This document shows, piece by piece, positions 22,223 through 30,469 of a stretch of 30,469 nt of DNA (positions are counted from its first letter, which is position 1; each line of letters starts with the position of its first letter). Under the pieces are notes generated by a model. The model saw nothing but the letters and a program-made list of their open reading frames with translations. It was not told the origin of the DNA and made no database searches. Source of the DNA: CALZIK01 sp046756565 (GTDB taxonomy: Bacteria; Acidobacteriota; Thermoanaerobaculia; Multivoradales; JAHEKO01); the NCBI GenBank assembly GCA_046756565.1, contig JBHHWO010000041.1:1-30469 (forward strand), written 5' to 3'. The position numbers and the translations under genes were made by a program.

Positions 22223-24562
22223 CGGGACTTCGACTACGCTGAGGGGCGTAGTGGGCCAGCCGGTGTGATAGCGCCAAGCCAGGTTGAACGTCCAGTCCTC
22301 GGTGAGCTGGACGTCGAAATCGAGGTTGAGGCCGTGGGTCTGGTCGAAGCGCCGGCGCTGCCGGGCGCCCTCGACCTCGTCCTCGGTCGAGGCCAGCGTG
22401 TAGTTCACGAACCAGTCCGTCTTGCGCCCGGCCCGACCCCGGAGAAAGAGCTCGATGCCTTTGGAGAAGCTGCGATCCGGAGTGATTCGCCGGCGGTCGG
22501 GCTCGGCCTCTTGAAACTCGTTCAGCGGCTCGTAGATGTTCTCCCATCGAGGCTGCGGATTCTGGATCTCTCGTTGATAGAGCTCGACTCGGAGCACCAG
22601 ATTGGCTCTGGGAGTGCTTTCGAAGAGGTGCTCGAGGCCCAGCAGGCGATGCTCTGAGCGTTCGACCGGTCGAAAGAGCGTGTCGCCGTCTTCGACCTGG
22701 AGCTCGTATGGCCTCTGGCTCTGGTAGAAGCGGCCCCAGGCGGCGCGAACGATGGAGCCCCGGCCGAAGGAGTGCGCCAGGTTCAATCTGGGCGTCAGGT
22801 GGCTCTCGTCGGTTTGAGAATGGGAGTCGAACCGGAGGCCGAGCTCGAGCGTGGCGGCCTTGCCGAGGTCGATGCGATCCGAGAAGTAGAGGCTGTCGTG
22901 GGATTCCTCGAACCGCTTCTGGAACAGAATCGAGCCTTCGGGTCCGTTCGACCGCAGGAGCGCGATCGGGCTCTCGAAGTCGTACTCGCTTCGGTAGTCG
23001 AACTGAACGTCGAAATCGCGTAGCTCGAATCCCCACTTCATGTAGTGATTGTTTCCGGCCTGGAAGTTCCAGTTCTGGCGCAGGGATAGGACTTCGAGAT
23101 CCCGCCGGTCGAAAACGGTCCACTGAACCTCCTCATCGAGCTCGAGGCCGTTACGGTCTCGATCGATCCGGCTGCGCGACAGGGCTGTCTCGAGATACAG
23201 GTTCGGCTCCAGAATGGCCTGGTCGGTAACCCACAAATACGAGCTCCGGTAGTCGGTGTTGATGCGCTTTTCGCCGTCGACGGTGATCTCGGTGAAGTTG
23301 AACTCATCATCCGAGTGCAGCACGTTTGCCCGGACGCTGTTGCCGGGGCGGATCTGGTAATCGAGCTTCCCGAAGGCGTCCCAGTACACCGGACGCTCGG
23401 GCCCGATCAGCTTACCGGCGAAATCGTTGGCGCCACGGCGCGCCTGACCGATCCAGCTACCCTTCTGGTCATTGAAGGATCCGGCACCACCCAGCTCCCC
23501 ACCGAGCACGCCGAGCCCGACCCTCCCCCGCGGCGGCCCGGTCGGGGTCAGAGTGGTCATGTCGAGGACTCCGCTCATCCGGTCGCCGTGCTCGGCCGAG
23601 AAGCTGCCGGTCGACAGATCGACACTCTCCAGCGTCGTCGGAGCAATAATCGACAGAGCGCTGTCGAACTCCTTGAGGTGAAAAGTGTCGTATAGCTCCT
23701 GACCGTCGAGGACGATCCGGGTCTCGTCGCGGCGTCCGCCGCGGACGTGAAACTGAGCGGAAACGTCGTTGGCCGAGATGCCGGGCAGCAGACTCAGCGC
23801 GCGAAAGAAGTCGTCGCCCAGCTGGGGCAGGGCGAGAATGTCTTTGCGGCTCAGTGACAACGGCGCGGCGGGCTCCTGCCGGAGCAATGACACGCGGCTG
23901 GGCGTGACGATCAACTCCTCCTCGGTGACCGGCGCGGGATTCAGCAGAATCGGCAGTTCGGTCACCTCGCCGGCCGCGACCGGAACGCCCTCGATTCGCT
24001 CAACTACGAAACCCCGCCGTCGTACCTCGAGAGGCACGCTTCCGTCCTCCAGGCCGGCAATCGCGAAGCTTCCATTGGGGCCGCTTCGTACTTCGATGTC
24101 GGTCCAAAGCACGCGCACGATCACGCCTTCGATCGGAGAGGAGTCTCGTCTCGAGCGCACGAAACCTACGATGGAGCCGTCCGATGCCGCCGCCGCCTCG
24201 ACGCGAGGCGTGCCCCGGGGCACGATCACCAGCGTTTGATTCGGCGCCGCTCTCGCCTCGAGGTCGTGCTCCTCGAGGATCTCTGCGAGCAGCGCCACCA
24301 GGTCGGCAGGATCGCCGCTCGGCTCGTTCTCGACCGTCATGTCGGGTCGCACCACATTGGTGGTGAACACGATGTTGAGCCCGCGGGCGCGAAGCAGCTG
24401 AAGTGCGTCGGCCAGTGGCCGCCCCCCGAGCGCCGACTGCGCGATCGGTTCCGAAGCGGACCGAGTCTGCGAGCCGTGGGCCGCCGGCGAAGAGGCCAGG
24501 AAAGCGGCTGCGAGGAGTACGGCACACAACGTCAACGCGGCGCGCAACATCTCGAAAAGCAT
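21917..24562 (-). CDS. TonB-dependent outer-membrane receptor with STN and carboxypeptidase-like domains
   Basis: An 881-aa receptor that would import a bound ligand across the outer membrane using TonB energy. After a signal peptide (residues about 5-30) comes an STN domain (about 44-115: GRPLADALQLLRARGLNIVF, NQTLVIVPRG), used for signalling to FecR-type proteins. A carboxypeptidase-regulatory-like beta domain follows (about 128-205: GSIVGFVRSRRDSSPIEGV, NGSFAIAGLEDGSVPLEV). The plug (about 225-340) includes LPGISANDVSAQFHVRGGRR, IVLDGQELYDTFHLKEFDS and FSAEHGDRMSGVLDM. The rest is barrel, ending WQGFFPSLGLRWEF with a terminal phenylalanine as usual for outer-membrane barrels. Two close ATGs (24562, 24550) are possible starts and neither has a strong ribosome-binding site. 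The ligand is unknown. It is probably controlled by the nearby ECF/FecR pair. Confidence 0.93.
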   Translation of the reverse strand: MLFEMLRAALTLCAVLLAAAFLASSPAAHGSQTRSASEPIAQSALGGRPLADALQLLRARGLNIVFTTNVVRPDMTVENEPSGDPADLVALLAEILEEHDLEARAAPNQTLVIVPRGTPRVEAAAASDGSIVGFVRSRRDSSPIEGVIVRVLWTDIEVRSGPNGSFAIAGLEDGSVPLEVRRRGFVVERIEGVPVAAGEVTELPILLNPAPVTEEELIVTPSRVSLLRQEPAAPLSLSRKDILALPQLGDDFFRALSLLPGISANDVSAQFHVRGGRRDETRIVLDGQELYDTFHLKEFDSALSIIAPTTLESVDLSTGSFSAEHGDRMSGVLDMTTLTPTGPPRGRVGLGVLGGELGGAGSFNDQKGSWIGQARRGANDFAGKLIGPERPVYWDAFGKLDYQIRPGNSVRANVLHSDDEFNFTEITVDGEKRINTDYRSSYLWVTDQAILEPNLYLETALSRSRIDRDRNGLELDEEVQWTVFDRRDLEVLSLRQNWNFQAGNNHYMKWGFELRDFDVQFDYRSEYDFESPIALLRSNGPEGSILFQKRFEESHDSLYFSDRIDLGKAATLELGLRFDSHSQTDESHLTPRLNLAHSFGRGSIVRAAWGRFYQSQRPYELQVEDGDTLFRPVERSEHRLLGLEHLFESTPRANLVLRVELYQREIQNPQPRWENIYEPLNEFQEAEPDRRRITPDRSFSKGIELFLRGRAGRKTDWFVNYTLASTEDEVEGARQRRRFDQTHGLNLDFDVQLTEDWTFNLAWRYHTGWPTTPLSVVEVPSVDPEPGEDPGEDDSETMFVPVLGEPFGSRLSDYHRLDLRVSRRWNLRSGRLTLFADIQNVYNRKNAAGFDYEIDEDDGTLIPNPETWQGFFPSLGLRWEF

Positions 24563-24720
24563 AGCAGCGAGGTCCGCGTCGACTGCAGTTTCTGATCCTC
24601 GAAGGATGCGGCTCCTTTCCGCATCCAAATGAGCAGAGCAGTGTCCGCTTTCAGCACTCGAAAGGTCGGGGTTGGAAGTCCGGAAGGGTAAAAGGGACGG
24701 ACGAGCTCCCTTTTGCCTCG

Positions 24721-24750
24721 AGCCCCGCCGCCGTGCCTCGCGGCGGGGCT
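24721..24750. promoter_or_regulatory. Strong GC hairpin in the receptor/winged-helix divergent region
   Basis: AGCCCCGCCG and CGGCGGGGCT form a perfect 10-bp stem around a 10-nt loop, 29 bp before the winged-helix gene start. There is no good T-tract on either strand, so this is more likely an operator, leader stem or insulating element than a terminator. Confidence 0.4.
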
Positions 24751-24778
24751 CTTCTCGACTCCGGATAGAGTCGGCTCG

Positions 24779-25960
24779 ATGTCGCCGAGTGACGATCGTG
24801 TGAGCCTGTCGGAGGCGCAGGTCATGTTCTTTCGTGATCGTCGCGGTCATCTCGCCGGGCCGGGAGCTGAGGACGCCACGGCAGCGGCCCGAGCGATTCT
24901 GGGCGCCCAGGCCCAGCAGGAGTGGCCGGGTCTCTTCGCGCTGAGTCTGCGGACCCGCGGGCGTCCCGACCTCGAGACCCTCAAGGCGTCTCTGGTCGAG
25001 CCGGAGTTTCGATGTCTGGTTCGCACCTGGGGACAGCGGGACACGCTCCACATATTCGACCCCGAAGACTGGCCGCGCGTGGTCGCGGCTCGCGCCGAGT
25101 GGCCGCAGAGCGGGAGGCGCGGGGCGATGCCGAGCGAACCCGACGTCGAGCTGACGCGCAAGCTGTTCGAACAGGCCTCCGGCGCATTGCTGAGAAGGGA
25201 CCTCTTTGATCGCATTCCGAAACGCTTCGTAGACGAGGTGGCGGCACATCCGGGAGTCGCGGCGACCGGTGGCTCCGCGGTTCGTTTTGCTGCCACTCGC
25301 ATGATCTGGCGCTTGGCACTCGCAGGCGATATCTGCTTCGCCGAGAAGCACGGGGCCGAGCAGAGCTACGCCCATCGAAGACTGTGGTTCCCGGATCTGG
25401 TCTGGGACGACGCCGGTGAGCCGGCCGCCGTTGCGACGGAGCTTGCGCGCCGCTACCTCGGTGTGCACGGCCCGGCGACGCCCGTGGATCTCGCGCATTT
25501 CTTCGGCGCCAACGTCAGCTCGGCTCGCACCTGGCTCGAACGCCTGGAGCCCGAGCTCGCGCCGGTCGCCTGCGGGCCGCGGAAGGAGCTCTTGGCGCTG
25601 CGCATGGATCTCGAGGAGCTCGAGGAATCGCCGCCGCGGAGTCTGTCGCAGTGGCCGGTCCGGCTGCTCCCGAAATGGGACACCCATCTGATGAGACACG
25701 CCGACAAGAGCTGGCTCATGCCGAACGAAGACGAGCGGCCCCTGGTCTGGCGCAAGGCGGCGGACATCTCTGCCACCGTGCTGGCGCGGGGCCGAGTGGT
25801 CGGCACCTGGACACACAAGGCCGGCAAGAAGAAGGTCTCCATCTCGGTCCGGGCCTTGAGCGGCTGGCGCAAGAGCCATCTCGCCGGAGTCAAGCGCGAG
25901 GCCGCCGCTCTGGCGGACTATCTCGGCGTACCGGATTCCGACGTCAGTGTCGCCGACTAG
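24779..25960 (+). CDS. Winged-helix DNA-binding domain-containing protein (HTH_42-like)
   Basis: A 393-aa protein of the widespread winged-helix family related to AlkZ/YcaQ, some members of which are DNA glycosylases that unhook interstrand crosslinks. Seen features are LGAQAQQEWPGLFALSLRTR (about 40-59), LVRTWGQRDTLHIFDPEDW (about 80-98), VDLAHFFGANVSSARTWLE (the second winged helix, about 237-255), LLPKWDTHLMRHADKSWLMP (about 297-316), and the beta-rich end VLARGRVVGTWTHKAG. The QAQ motif near the N-terminus corresponds to the catalytic glutamine pair reported for AlkZ-type enzymes, but which subgroup this is needs alignment. The ATG start has no strong ribosome-binding site. It is divergent from the TonB receptor, so shared regulation is possible; no functional link is evident. 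Confidence 0.85.
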   Translation: MSPSDDRVSLSEAQVMFFRDRRGHLAGPGAEDATAAARAILGAQAQQEWPGLFALSLRTRGRPDLETLKASLVEPEFRCLVRTWGQRDTLHIFDPEDWPRVVAARAEWPQSGRRGAMPSEPDVELTRKLFEQASGALLRRDLFDRIPKRFVDEVAAHPGVAATGGSAVRFAATRMIWRLALAGDICFAEKHGAEQSYAHRRLWFPDLVWDDAGEPAAVATELARRYLGVHGPATPVDLAHFFGANVSSARTWLERLEPELAPVACGPRKELLALRMDLEELEESPPRSLSQWPVRLLPKWDTHLMRHADKSWLMPNEDERPLVWRKAADISATVLARGRVVGTWTHKAGKKKVSISVRALSGWRKSHLAGVKREAAALADYLGVPDSDVSVAD

Positions 25961-25967
25961 GACATCG

Positions 25968-26066
25968 GGGGGCTCCGTCGACGAAGGTATTGATATCGCG
26001 GACGAGACGAGTGCCTTCGGCCGTTCCGTTGATCACCCAGAGCTCGGCCTGGGCGTGATTCTCATC
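25968..26066 (-). pseudogene. Fragment of an ELWxxDGT-repeat protein gene
   Basis: On the minus strand the 33-codon stretch from 26066 to 25968 reads AELWVINGTAEGTRLVRDIN within DENH..GAP, a good single match to the ELWxxDGT repeat found many times over in secreted proteins of this name. It has no start and is open only a few codons further (stop at 25944). It begins within a few bases of the stop of the ASPIC-domain gene, in a different frame. It is probably the debris of a larger repeat-protein gene deleted between its neighbours. Confidence 0.6.
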
Positions 26067-28494
26067 GGGTGTCCGGCTCGGAGCTGCCGCGAGCGATCTC
26101 GATTCTCTGATTCGCGTCGACGCCAAGGCGTGACTCGGTCGTGCCATCCGGCCAGCGGATCTCCATCCGTTCGATCCTCGTGCGATCACCTAGGCCGAAG
26201 TGGAGAACCGGAGGATCGGTGGACGAGAAACCCCGGCCGGCGGTGACCTCCTGGGTCTGCCGCCAGTCACCGGCTATCAGAGTCACACGAGCGCCGATGG
26301 CGTCGCGATTGCGTTCTCGCTGTATCAGCCGGATCGAGAGCCAGGAGTTCCGGTTGCCGGCCCGGTTGAGGAAGAAGGCGCTGTGGGAGAGATCGCCCCG
26401 GTAGAACCCTCCCAGCTCGGCAAACATCTCGAGATCGCCGTCTTCGTCCCAGTCGACGAAGGTGATTCCGTGCCCTTTGCCAAGGGCTCCAAGGCCGGTG
26501 AATCGGGTCAGATCCTCGAAAGTCCGGCCGTGGCGGTTGTGGTAGAAGATGTTGGGTTCGAGCCGTCGCAGATCGGGGTTGCCTGTGCCGAGGTAGATGT
26601 CGAGATAGCCGTCGTTGTCGAGGTCGGCGACCGCCCCAGCCATGATGCCCAGCGGATAGCCGAGACCGGAGGCGACCGAATCGTCGCGGAAGGTCCCGTC
26701 GCCGTTGTTGCGATACAGCCGGGGGATGTCCTTGGAATCGGCTGCAGCGGCTCCGTTTCGGTAGCCGGCGACGACTTCGTCCCAGTCGGCCAGGCTGCCC
26801 GTGAAGATGTCGAGATCCCCGTCGCTGTCGAGATCGGCCATCAGCGCGATGTACCCGTTCTGTCGGCCCGAGCCGGCAACCCCGGCCTGTGTTGCGACGT
26901 CGGTGAAGGTACCGTCCCGGCCGTTTCGATACAGCCGGTTGGGCTGCATCCGACCGTGGTAGAAGATGTCCGGCCAACCGTCGTCGTCGTAGTCGCCGAC
27001 GGCGACGCCGATGGTGCCGAAGGGAGCGGGCTCGGCCAGGCCCGCTGCGGCGGTGACGTTGCGGAAGGTGCCGTCGCCCTGGTTGCGATACAGCTGGTTG
27101 GTGGATCCGTCGAGATAAACGCCGTTACTGACCACCAGATCGAGCCAGCCGTCGCGGTCGTAGTCCAACCATGTCGAGTGGAAGCCGCTTCCGCCGTCGG
27201 CGACTCCCGCGGCTTGCGCCACCTCCGTGAAGGTGCCGTCGCCGTCGTTGCGCAACAGGCTGTTTGCCGCCGTGCCGTTCCAGCCGTTGCGCGACAGGTA
27301 GAGATCGGGGTCGCCGTCGTTGTCGTAGTCGGCCCATGCGGCTCCGAAACCGGGCTCGAGCCCGGCGAGCTCGGCTTCCGCGGTTGCGTCGACGAAGCCG
27401 TCACCCTCCGCGCGGTAGAGCGTGCAAAACGTGTCGCAGCCACAGGTGAGGAGATCCCAGCGGCCATCACCGTTGTAGTCGGCCCAGCCGCAGGGGCCCG
27501 CGCCCGCGTACTTGTTGATCTCGAGGCGTGGGGCGATGTCCTCGAATTCCAGAGCGGGCGCCGGCGAGCCCGGATTCTCGGCTCGCCAGTCGAAGCGGTA
27601 TTTCTCGGGCAGGTCGTCCGGAAAACCGCCCAGCGCCTCGTAGGCCTGGTAGATGTCGAAGAGGGTCGTCAAGGCGGGGGAAAGATCGTGGGCCTTGCGG
27701 AAGGACTCGGCCGCGGCATCGAAGTCCCCTTTGCGCCACTGGACGTGCCCGATCATGTTGTGAATCGGTCCGAGGTTGGCTGTGCCGGAAGCCAGCTCGG
27801 ACACCAGGGAGCCGTAGGTCGCCAGTGCGGCCTCCCATTCGCCCGATCGGAACTGGACGTCTCCGAGCAGCACGCGAGCTCTTCGAGACTCCTCGGATCC
27901 GGCCGCTACCTGTTCGAGGACCAGCTCGAGCTGCGAGCGCGCCAGGTCCATTCCCCAGGCCGAGTCCTGAAAGACCCTGTCGGCCAGGCCGGTTCGCTCG
28001 AGGCGGACCTCGCTGTACAGAATCCAGCGCGCGAAGCGCAGCCGTATCTCGGGATTACCGGGAAGGCGGCCGAGAAGCTCGTTGTAAAGCGCGAGGGCTC
28101 GCTTGGGCCTGTAGATTCCCGGCGCCCGGCTACCGTAGGCACTTGCCAGCAGCATTCGGATGTTGTCTCGTGAGCCGTCCAGTTCGAGCGCGCGCTCGAG
28201 CTCGACCAGCGCTTCCGGCGACGGTCGTTGCGAGCGTTTGGCGATCTCGAAGAGCGCGCGACCCAAGAGAAAGTGTCCTTCTGGGTCGTTCGGCGACGCT
28301 GCTACGTGCTCGCGGAAGCGGCCGACGGCTTCTTGGAGACGGCCCTCCCGGGCCAGGTCCATGCCCTCGCGCAGAAGCTCGTCGGAGGCGGGAGGCGCCA
28401 GTGGCTGGGCCGCAGCCGGCTGTGCCAGGACCAGGAGGCAGCCGAGGATGGCTCTCCAGGTTCCGCTGCGTGAGGATCGTGGCGACTCGATCAT
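26062..28494 (-). CDS. Exported TPR / FG-GAP / ASPIC (UnbV) domain protein
   Basis: An 810-aa secreted protein. The signal peptide is about residues 1-30 (WRAILGCLLVLAQPAAAQ). Residues about 38-330 contain TPR-like helices (LREGMDLAREGRLQEAVGRF, GHFLLGRALFEIAK, LGDVQFRSGEWEAALATYG, GHVQWRKGDFDAAAESFRKA). Residues about 350-700 hold FG-GAP/VCBS beta-propeller repeats with at least seven calcium-loop motifs (DYNGDGRWDLL, DYDNDGDPDLYL, DYDRDGWLDLV, DYDDDGWPDIF, DLDSDGDLDIF, DLDNDGYLDIY, DWDEDGDLEMF). The end (about 715-795) is an ASPIC/UnbV domain (NSWLSIRLIQRERNRDAIGA, RGFSSTDPPVLHFGLG, MEIRWPDGTTE). Such proteins are thought to bind calcium and act at the surface in adhesion or assembly; the role here is unknown. 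The ATG at 28494 was chosen because it places the signal peptide at the N-terminus. It is divergent from the DUF885 gene. Confidence 0.92.
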   Translation of the reverse strand: MIESPRSSRSGTWRAILGCLLVLAQPAAAQPLAPPASDELLREGMDLAREGRLQEAVGRFREHVAASPNDPEGHFLLGRALFEIAKRSQRPSPEALVELERALELDGSRDNIRMLLASAYGSRAPGIYRPKRALALYNELLGRLPGNPEIRLRFARWILYSEVRLERTGLADRVFQDSAWGMDLARSQLELVLEQVAAGSEESRRARVLLGDVQFRSGEWEAALATYGSLVSELASGTANLGPIHNMIGHVQWRKGDFDAAAESFRKAHDLSPALTTLFDIYQAYEALGGFPDDLPEKYRFDWRAENPGSPAPALEFEDIAPRLEINKYAGAGPCGWADYNGDGRWDLLTCGCDTFCTLYRAEGDGFVDATAEAELAGLEPGFGAAWADYDNDGDPDLYLSRNGWNGTAANSLLRNDGDGTFTEVAQAAGVADGGSGFHSTWLDYDRDGWLDLVVSNGVYLDGSTNQLYRNQGDGTFRNVTAAAGLAEPAPFGTIGVAVGDYDDDGWPDIFYHGRMQPNRLYRNGRDGTFTDVATQAGVAGSGRQNGYIALMADLDSDGDLDIFTGSLADWDEVVAGYRNGAAAADSKDIPRLYRNNGDGTFRDDSVASGLGYPLGIMAGAVADLDNDGYLDIYLGTGNPDLRRLEPNIFYHNRHGRTFEDLTRFTGLGALGKGHGITFVDWDEDGDLEMFAELGGFYRGDLSHSAFFLNRAGNRNSWLSIRLIQRERNRDAIGARVTLIAGDWRQTQEVTAGRGFSSTDPPVLHFGLGDRTRIERMEIRWPDGTTESRLGVDANQRIEIARGSSEPDTR

Positions 28495-28603
28495 GGCGCG
28501 AAGCCTAACCCACCGAGCGCTCCGCGGCTTCCGGCATCGACGCCGGCACGGTGAGGCCGCTGGGCCGGTGCTGCCGGCTCCGCGCATGGTATACAACGGC
28601 CCC

Positions 28604-30376
28604 ATGAAACGACCTTTTCTCCTTCTTTTGCCAGCGATGGGCGTCGCCTGCACGGTACCGGCGCCCACGGCCGACCAGCTCTTCGAGGCGCTGGCCGATC
28701 GCTATGTCGACGAGTCCTTGGCCCTCGCGCCGGTGGGCGCGACCTTCACCGGAGACCACCGCTTCGACGGCGATCTCGACCAGGTGAGCCCCGAGGCCCG
28801 TGAAGAGTCGGCCAGCTTCGCCCGCTCGATCCTCGCAGAGCTCGACACCATCGACCGAGGCGAGCTCTCTCGAGCCAATCAGGTCGACGCCGCCCTGCTT
28901 CGCAATCAGATGGAGGGGACCTTGTGGGGGCTCGACGTCAACCAGGAGTGGGCCTGGAACCCGACCCGCTACACCGGCCTGGCCGGGGGTGCCGTGTACA
29001 GTCTGATGGCGCGAGACTACGCTCCGGTAGCCGAGCGACTGGACCGCGTGGCCGATCGCCTCGAGCAGTTCCCGAGGCTGTTCGAGCAGATCCGCGCGAC
29101 CCTCGATCCAGACCGCGTCCCCCAGGTGCACGCCGAAACCGCCGTGTCTCAGAATCGGGGCGTGCTCTCGGTGTTGACCAACCTGGTCGAACCGGAATTG
29201 GGCGCTCTGGCGGACGGCTCGGAGGAGAAGGAGCGGCTCCTGGCTGCCATGGAGCTCGCGCGTGGTGTCGTCGAACAGCACCAGGCCTGGCTCGAGGAAG
29301 AGCTGCTTCCGAACGCGTCCGGAGATTTTCGGATCGGAGCGGAGAAGTTCGATCAGAAGCTGGCCTTTACTCTTCACACTCCGATCACGCGACCGGAGAT
29401 CCGGCGCCGGGCGGAGGCGATGCTTCTCGAGGTCCACGATCGGATGTACAAGATCGGACTCCGGATCCTGGCAGACGACGCGACCAACGGCACCGGCCGG
29501 CGGAAGGGCCCACCCGTGGATGCGGACAAGCTCGAGGTCATCCGGGAGGCACTCGAGGTGGTCTACCGGGAGCGGCCCCAGCGCGGTGAGATCGTGCCGA
29601 CGGCGAAGGAGTTTCTGAAGCAGACGACCGACTTCGTACGCGCTGCCGGAATCGTCACGGTACCCGACGATCCGGTCGAGATCATCGTCATGCCCGAGTT
29701 CCGGCGTGGAGTCTCGCTGGCCTATTGCGACTCGCCGGGGCCGCTCGACGTCGGACAGAAGACCTTCTACGCCGTGTCACCTCTGCCCGCGGACTGGACG
29801 CCCGAGCAGGATCGCTCCTTCTTGAGGGAGTACAACGACATGGGGGTGCAGGTCCTGACTATGCACGAGGCCGTGCCGGGCCACTTCTTGCAGATAGCGC
29901 ACAGCAATCGCTATCCGTCGGCGCTGCGCGCCATCCTCTCGTCCGGCATGTTCATCGAGGGCTGGGCGGAGTACATCGAGGAGATGATGGTTCAGGAAGG
30001 CTACCTGGGCGACGATCCGAAGCTGCACATGGTCGTGCTCAAGCTCTATCTCCGGTCGATCACCAACTCGATCATCGACCAGGGAATACACGCCGAGGGC
30101 ATGACCCGGGAACAGGCGATGGAGAACATGGTGGGCAAGGCCTTCCAGGAAGAGCGCGAGGCCGCCGGCAAGTGGGTACGAGCACAGTTGACCTCGAGCC
30201 AGCTCTCCACCTACTTCGTCGGTTACCTCGAGCACCTCGATCTGCGGCGCGAAATGGAGGAGCGGCAGGGCGAGGCTTTCGATCTCCTCAAGCACCACGA
30301 TCGCGTGCTCTCGTTCGGGTCGCCGCCTGTGCAGTTCGTGCGCGCGTTGATGTTGGATCTGCCGATTCCAGAGTAG
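28604..30376 (+). CDS. DUF885-family lipoprotein, probable zinc peptidase
   Basis: A 590-aa exported lipoprotein. The N-terminus is a short lipoprotein signal with lipobox MGVAC (C16), so the mature protein should be anchored in the inner or outer membrane facing the periplasm or outside. The body is largely helical. A zinc-site motif HEAVPGHFLQ (421-430) and E452 in FIEGWAEYIEE are the conserved features of DUF885, a family related to zinc metallopeptidases, where HExxxGH is typical. YCDSPGPLDVGQKTFYAV (about 374-391) and YFVGYLEHLDLRREMEE (about 537-553) are further family blocks. The full expected length is present. The ATG at 28604 is used because the lipobox follows directly; there is no strong ribosome-binding site. 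It is divergent from the ASPIC gene 109 bp away and is the last gene in the window. The substrate is unknown. Confidence 0.92.
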   Translation: MKRPFLLLLPAMGVACTVPAPTADQLFEALADRYVDESLALAPVGATFTGDHRFDGDLDQVSPEAREESASFARSILAELDTIDRGELSRANQVDAALLRNQMEGTLWGLDVNQEWAWNPTRYTGLAGGAVYSLMARDYAPVAERLDRVADRLEQFPRLFEQIRATLDPDRVPQVHAETAVSQNRGVLSVLTNLVEPELGALADGSEEKERLLAAMELARGVVEQHQAWLEEELLPNASGDFRIGAEKFDQKLAFTLHTPITRPEIRRRAEAMLLEVHDRMYKIGLRILADDATNGTGRRKGPPVDADKLEVIREALEVVYRERPQRGEIVPTAKEFLKQTTDFVRAAGIVTVPDDPVEIIVMPEFRRGVSLAYCDSPGPLDVGQKTFYAVSPLPADWTPEQDRSFLREYNDMGVQVLTMHEAVPGHFLQIAHSNRYPSALRAILSSGMFIEGWAEYIEEMMVQEGYLGDDPKLHMVVLKLYLRSITNSIIDQGIHAEGMTREQAMENMVGKAFQEEREAAGKWVRAQLTSSQLSTYFVGYLEHLDLRREMEERQGEAFDLLKHHDRVLSFGSPPVQFVRALMLDLPIPE

Positions 30377-30403
30377 GTTGGGAGGGGGTCGGCAGAGTTG
30401 CCA

Positions 30404-30469
30404 GGTCCCTCGGCCGTTCGTCTCGCTCCGCACTCGGCGGAGTCGATCCGCCTGGGCCTCATTCGTCGC
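30404..30469 (+). repeat. Dispersed repeat R1, copy cut by the window edge
   Basis: Starts 28 bp after the DUF885 stop and runs to the window end. Nearly identical to 20405-20469, with the same paired hairpins CTCCGC-actcg-GCGGAG and GGCGGA-gtcga-TCCGCC. Its right end is not visible. Confidence 0.85.

Noticed and set aside
24721..24750. Intrinsic terminator in the receptor/winged-helix region
   Set aside because: The stem is strong, but neither strand has a T-tract after it and the flanking genes diverge, so a terminator is not needed here.
26200..28173. A 657-codon plus-strand frame
   Set aside because: Its length comes from the repetitive, GC-rich antisense of the FG-GAP repeats; no start signal or domain.

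Overview
The window is GC-rich bacterial DNA from a Gram-negative cell: it encodes a TonB-dependent outer-membrane receptor, an acyl-ACP/PlsC lipid enzyme and several Sec-exported proteins, and many genes have a clear GGAGG ribosome-binding site. The combination of an FG-GAP/ASPIC protein with TPRs, a receptor carrying a carboxypeptidase-like domain, DUF885, several PPK2s and secreted metzincins suggests Acidobacteriota (Thermoanaerobaculia-like) or a neighbouring uncultured phylum. This is inferred from gene content only; there is no rRNA or ribosomal protein to confirm it.

Layout. 279-4219 (minus): a two-gene signalling operon, a membrane hybrid histidine kinase followed with a 4-nt overlap by a REC-EAL c-di-GMP phosphodiesterase. 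That phosphodiesterase ends in an isolated histidine-kinase-like H-box hairpin. 4698-8549: a zinc-ribbon methyltransferase converging on a fused ACP / acyl-AMP ligase / PlsC acyltransferase. 8550-9233: gene-free and repeat-rich. 9234-14948: a membrane protein of unknown role diverges from a PPK2-PPK2-abgT-dinB gene string, which converges on a third PPK2. The first two PPK2 genes look like the two halves of the usual two-domain polyphosphate:AMP phosphotransferase, encoded as separate overlapping genes. 15301-18427 (minus): two tandem paralogous secreted proteins, then a two-gene unit for a secreted protein and a matrixin-like metzincin with a six-cysteine knottin-like tail. Strong terminators follow the first paralog and the metzincin, and a terminator-like hairpin lies in the leader of the two-gene unit. 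18647-20310 (plus): an ECF sigma factor and a FecR-like anti-sigma factor with an STN-like tail. 20311-21916: a second gene-free, repeat-rich stretch with a 166-bp MITE, a REP-like palindrome, and the remains of a small secreted-protein gene running into a REP doublet. 21917-24562 (minus): an STN-containing TonB-dependent receptor, plausibly the partner of the sigma/FecR pair. 24779-30376: a winged-helix protein, a remnant of an ELWxxDGT-repeat gene, a TPR/FG-GAP/ASPIC exported protein, and a DUF885 lipoprotein with a zinc-peptidase motif.

How it fits together. The functional themes are signalling (two-component plus c-di-GMP), polyphosphate-driven nucleotide phosphorylation, acyl-lipid metabolism, and cell-surface uptake or secretion. 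Three related short repeat families are scattered between the genes (about 8.6-9.2 kb, 20.4-21.0 kb and the right edge). No phage, CRISPR, tRNA, rRNA or full-length transposase gene was seen. The most unusual items are the split PPK2 pair, the EAL protein with an orphan dimerisation/phosphotransfer helix pair, the ACP-ligase-acyltransferase fusion, the metzincin with a knottin tail behind a terminator-like leader, and the repeat families.
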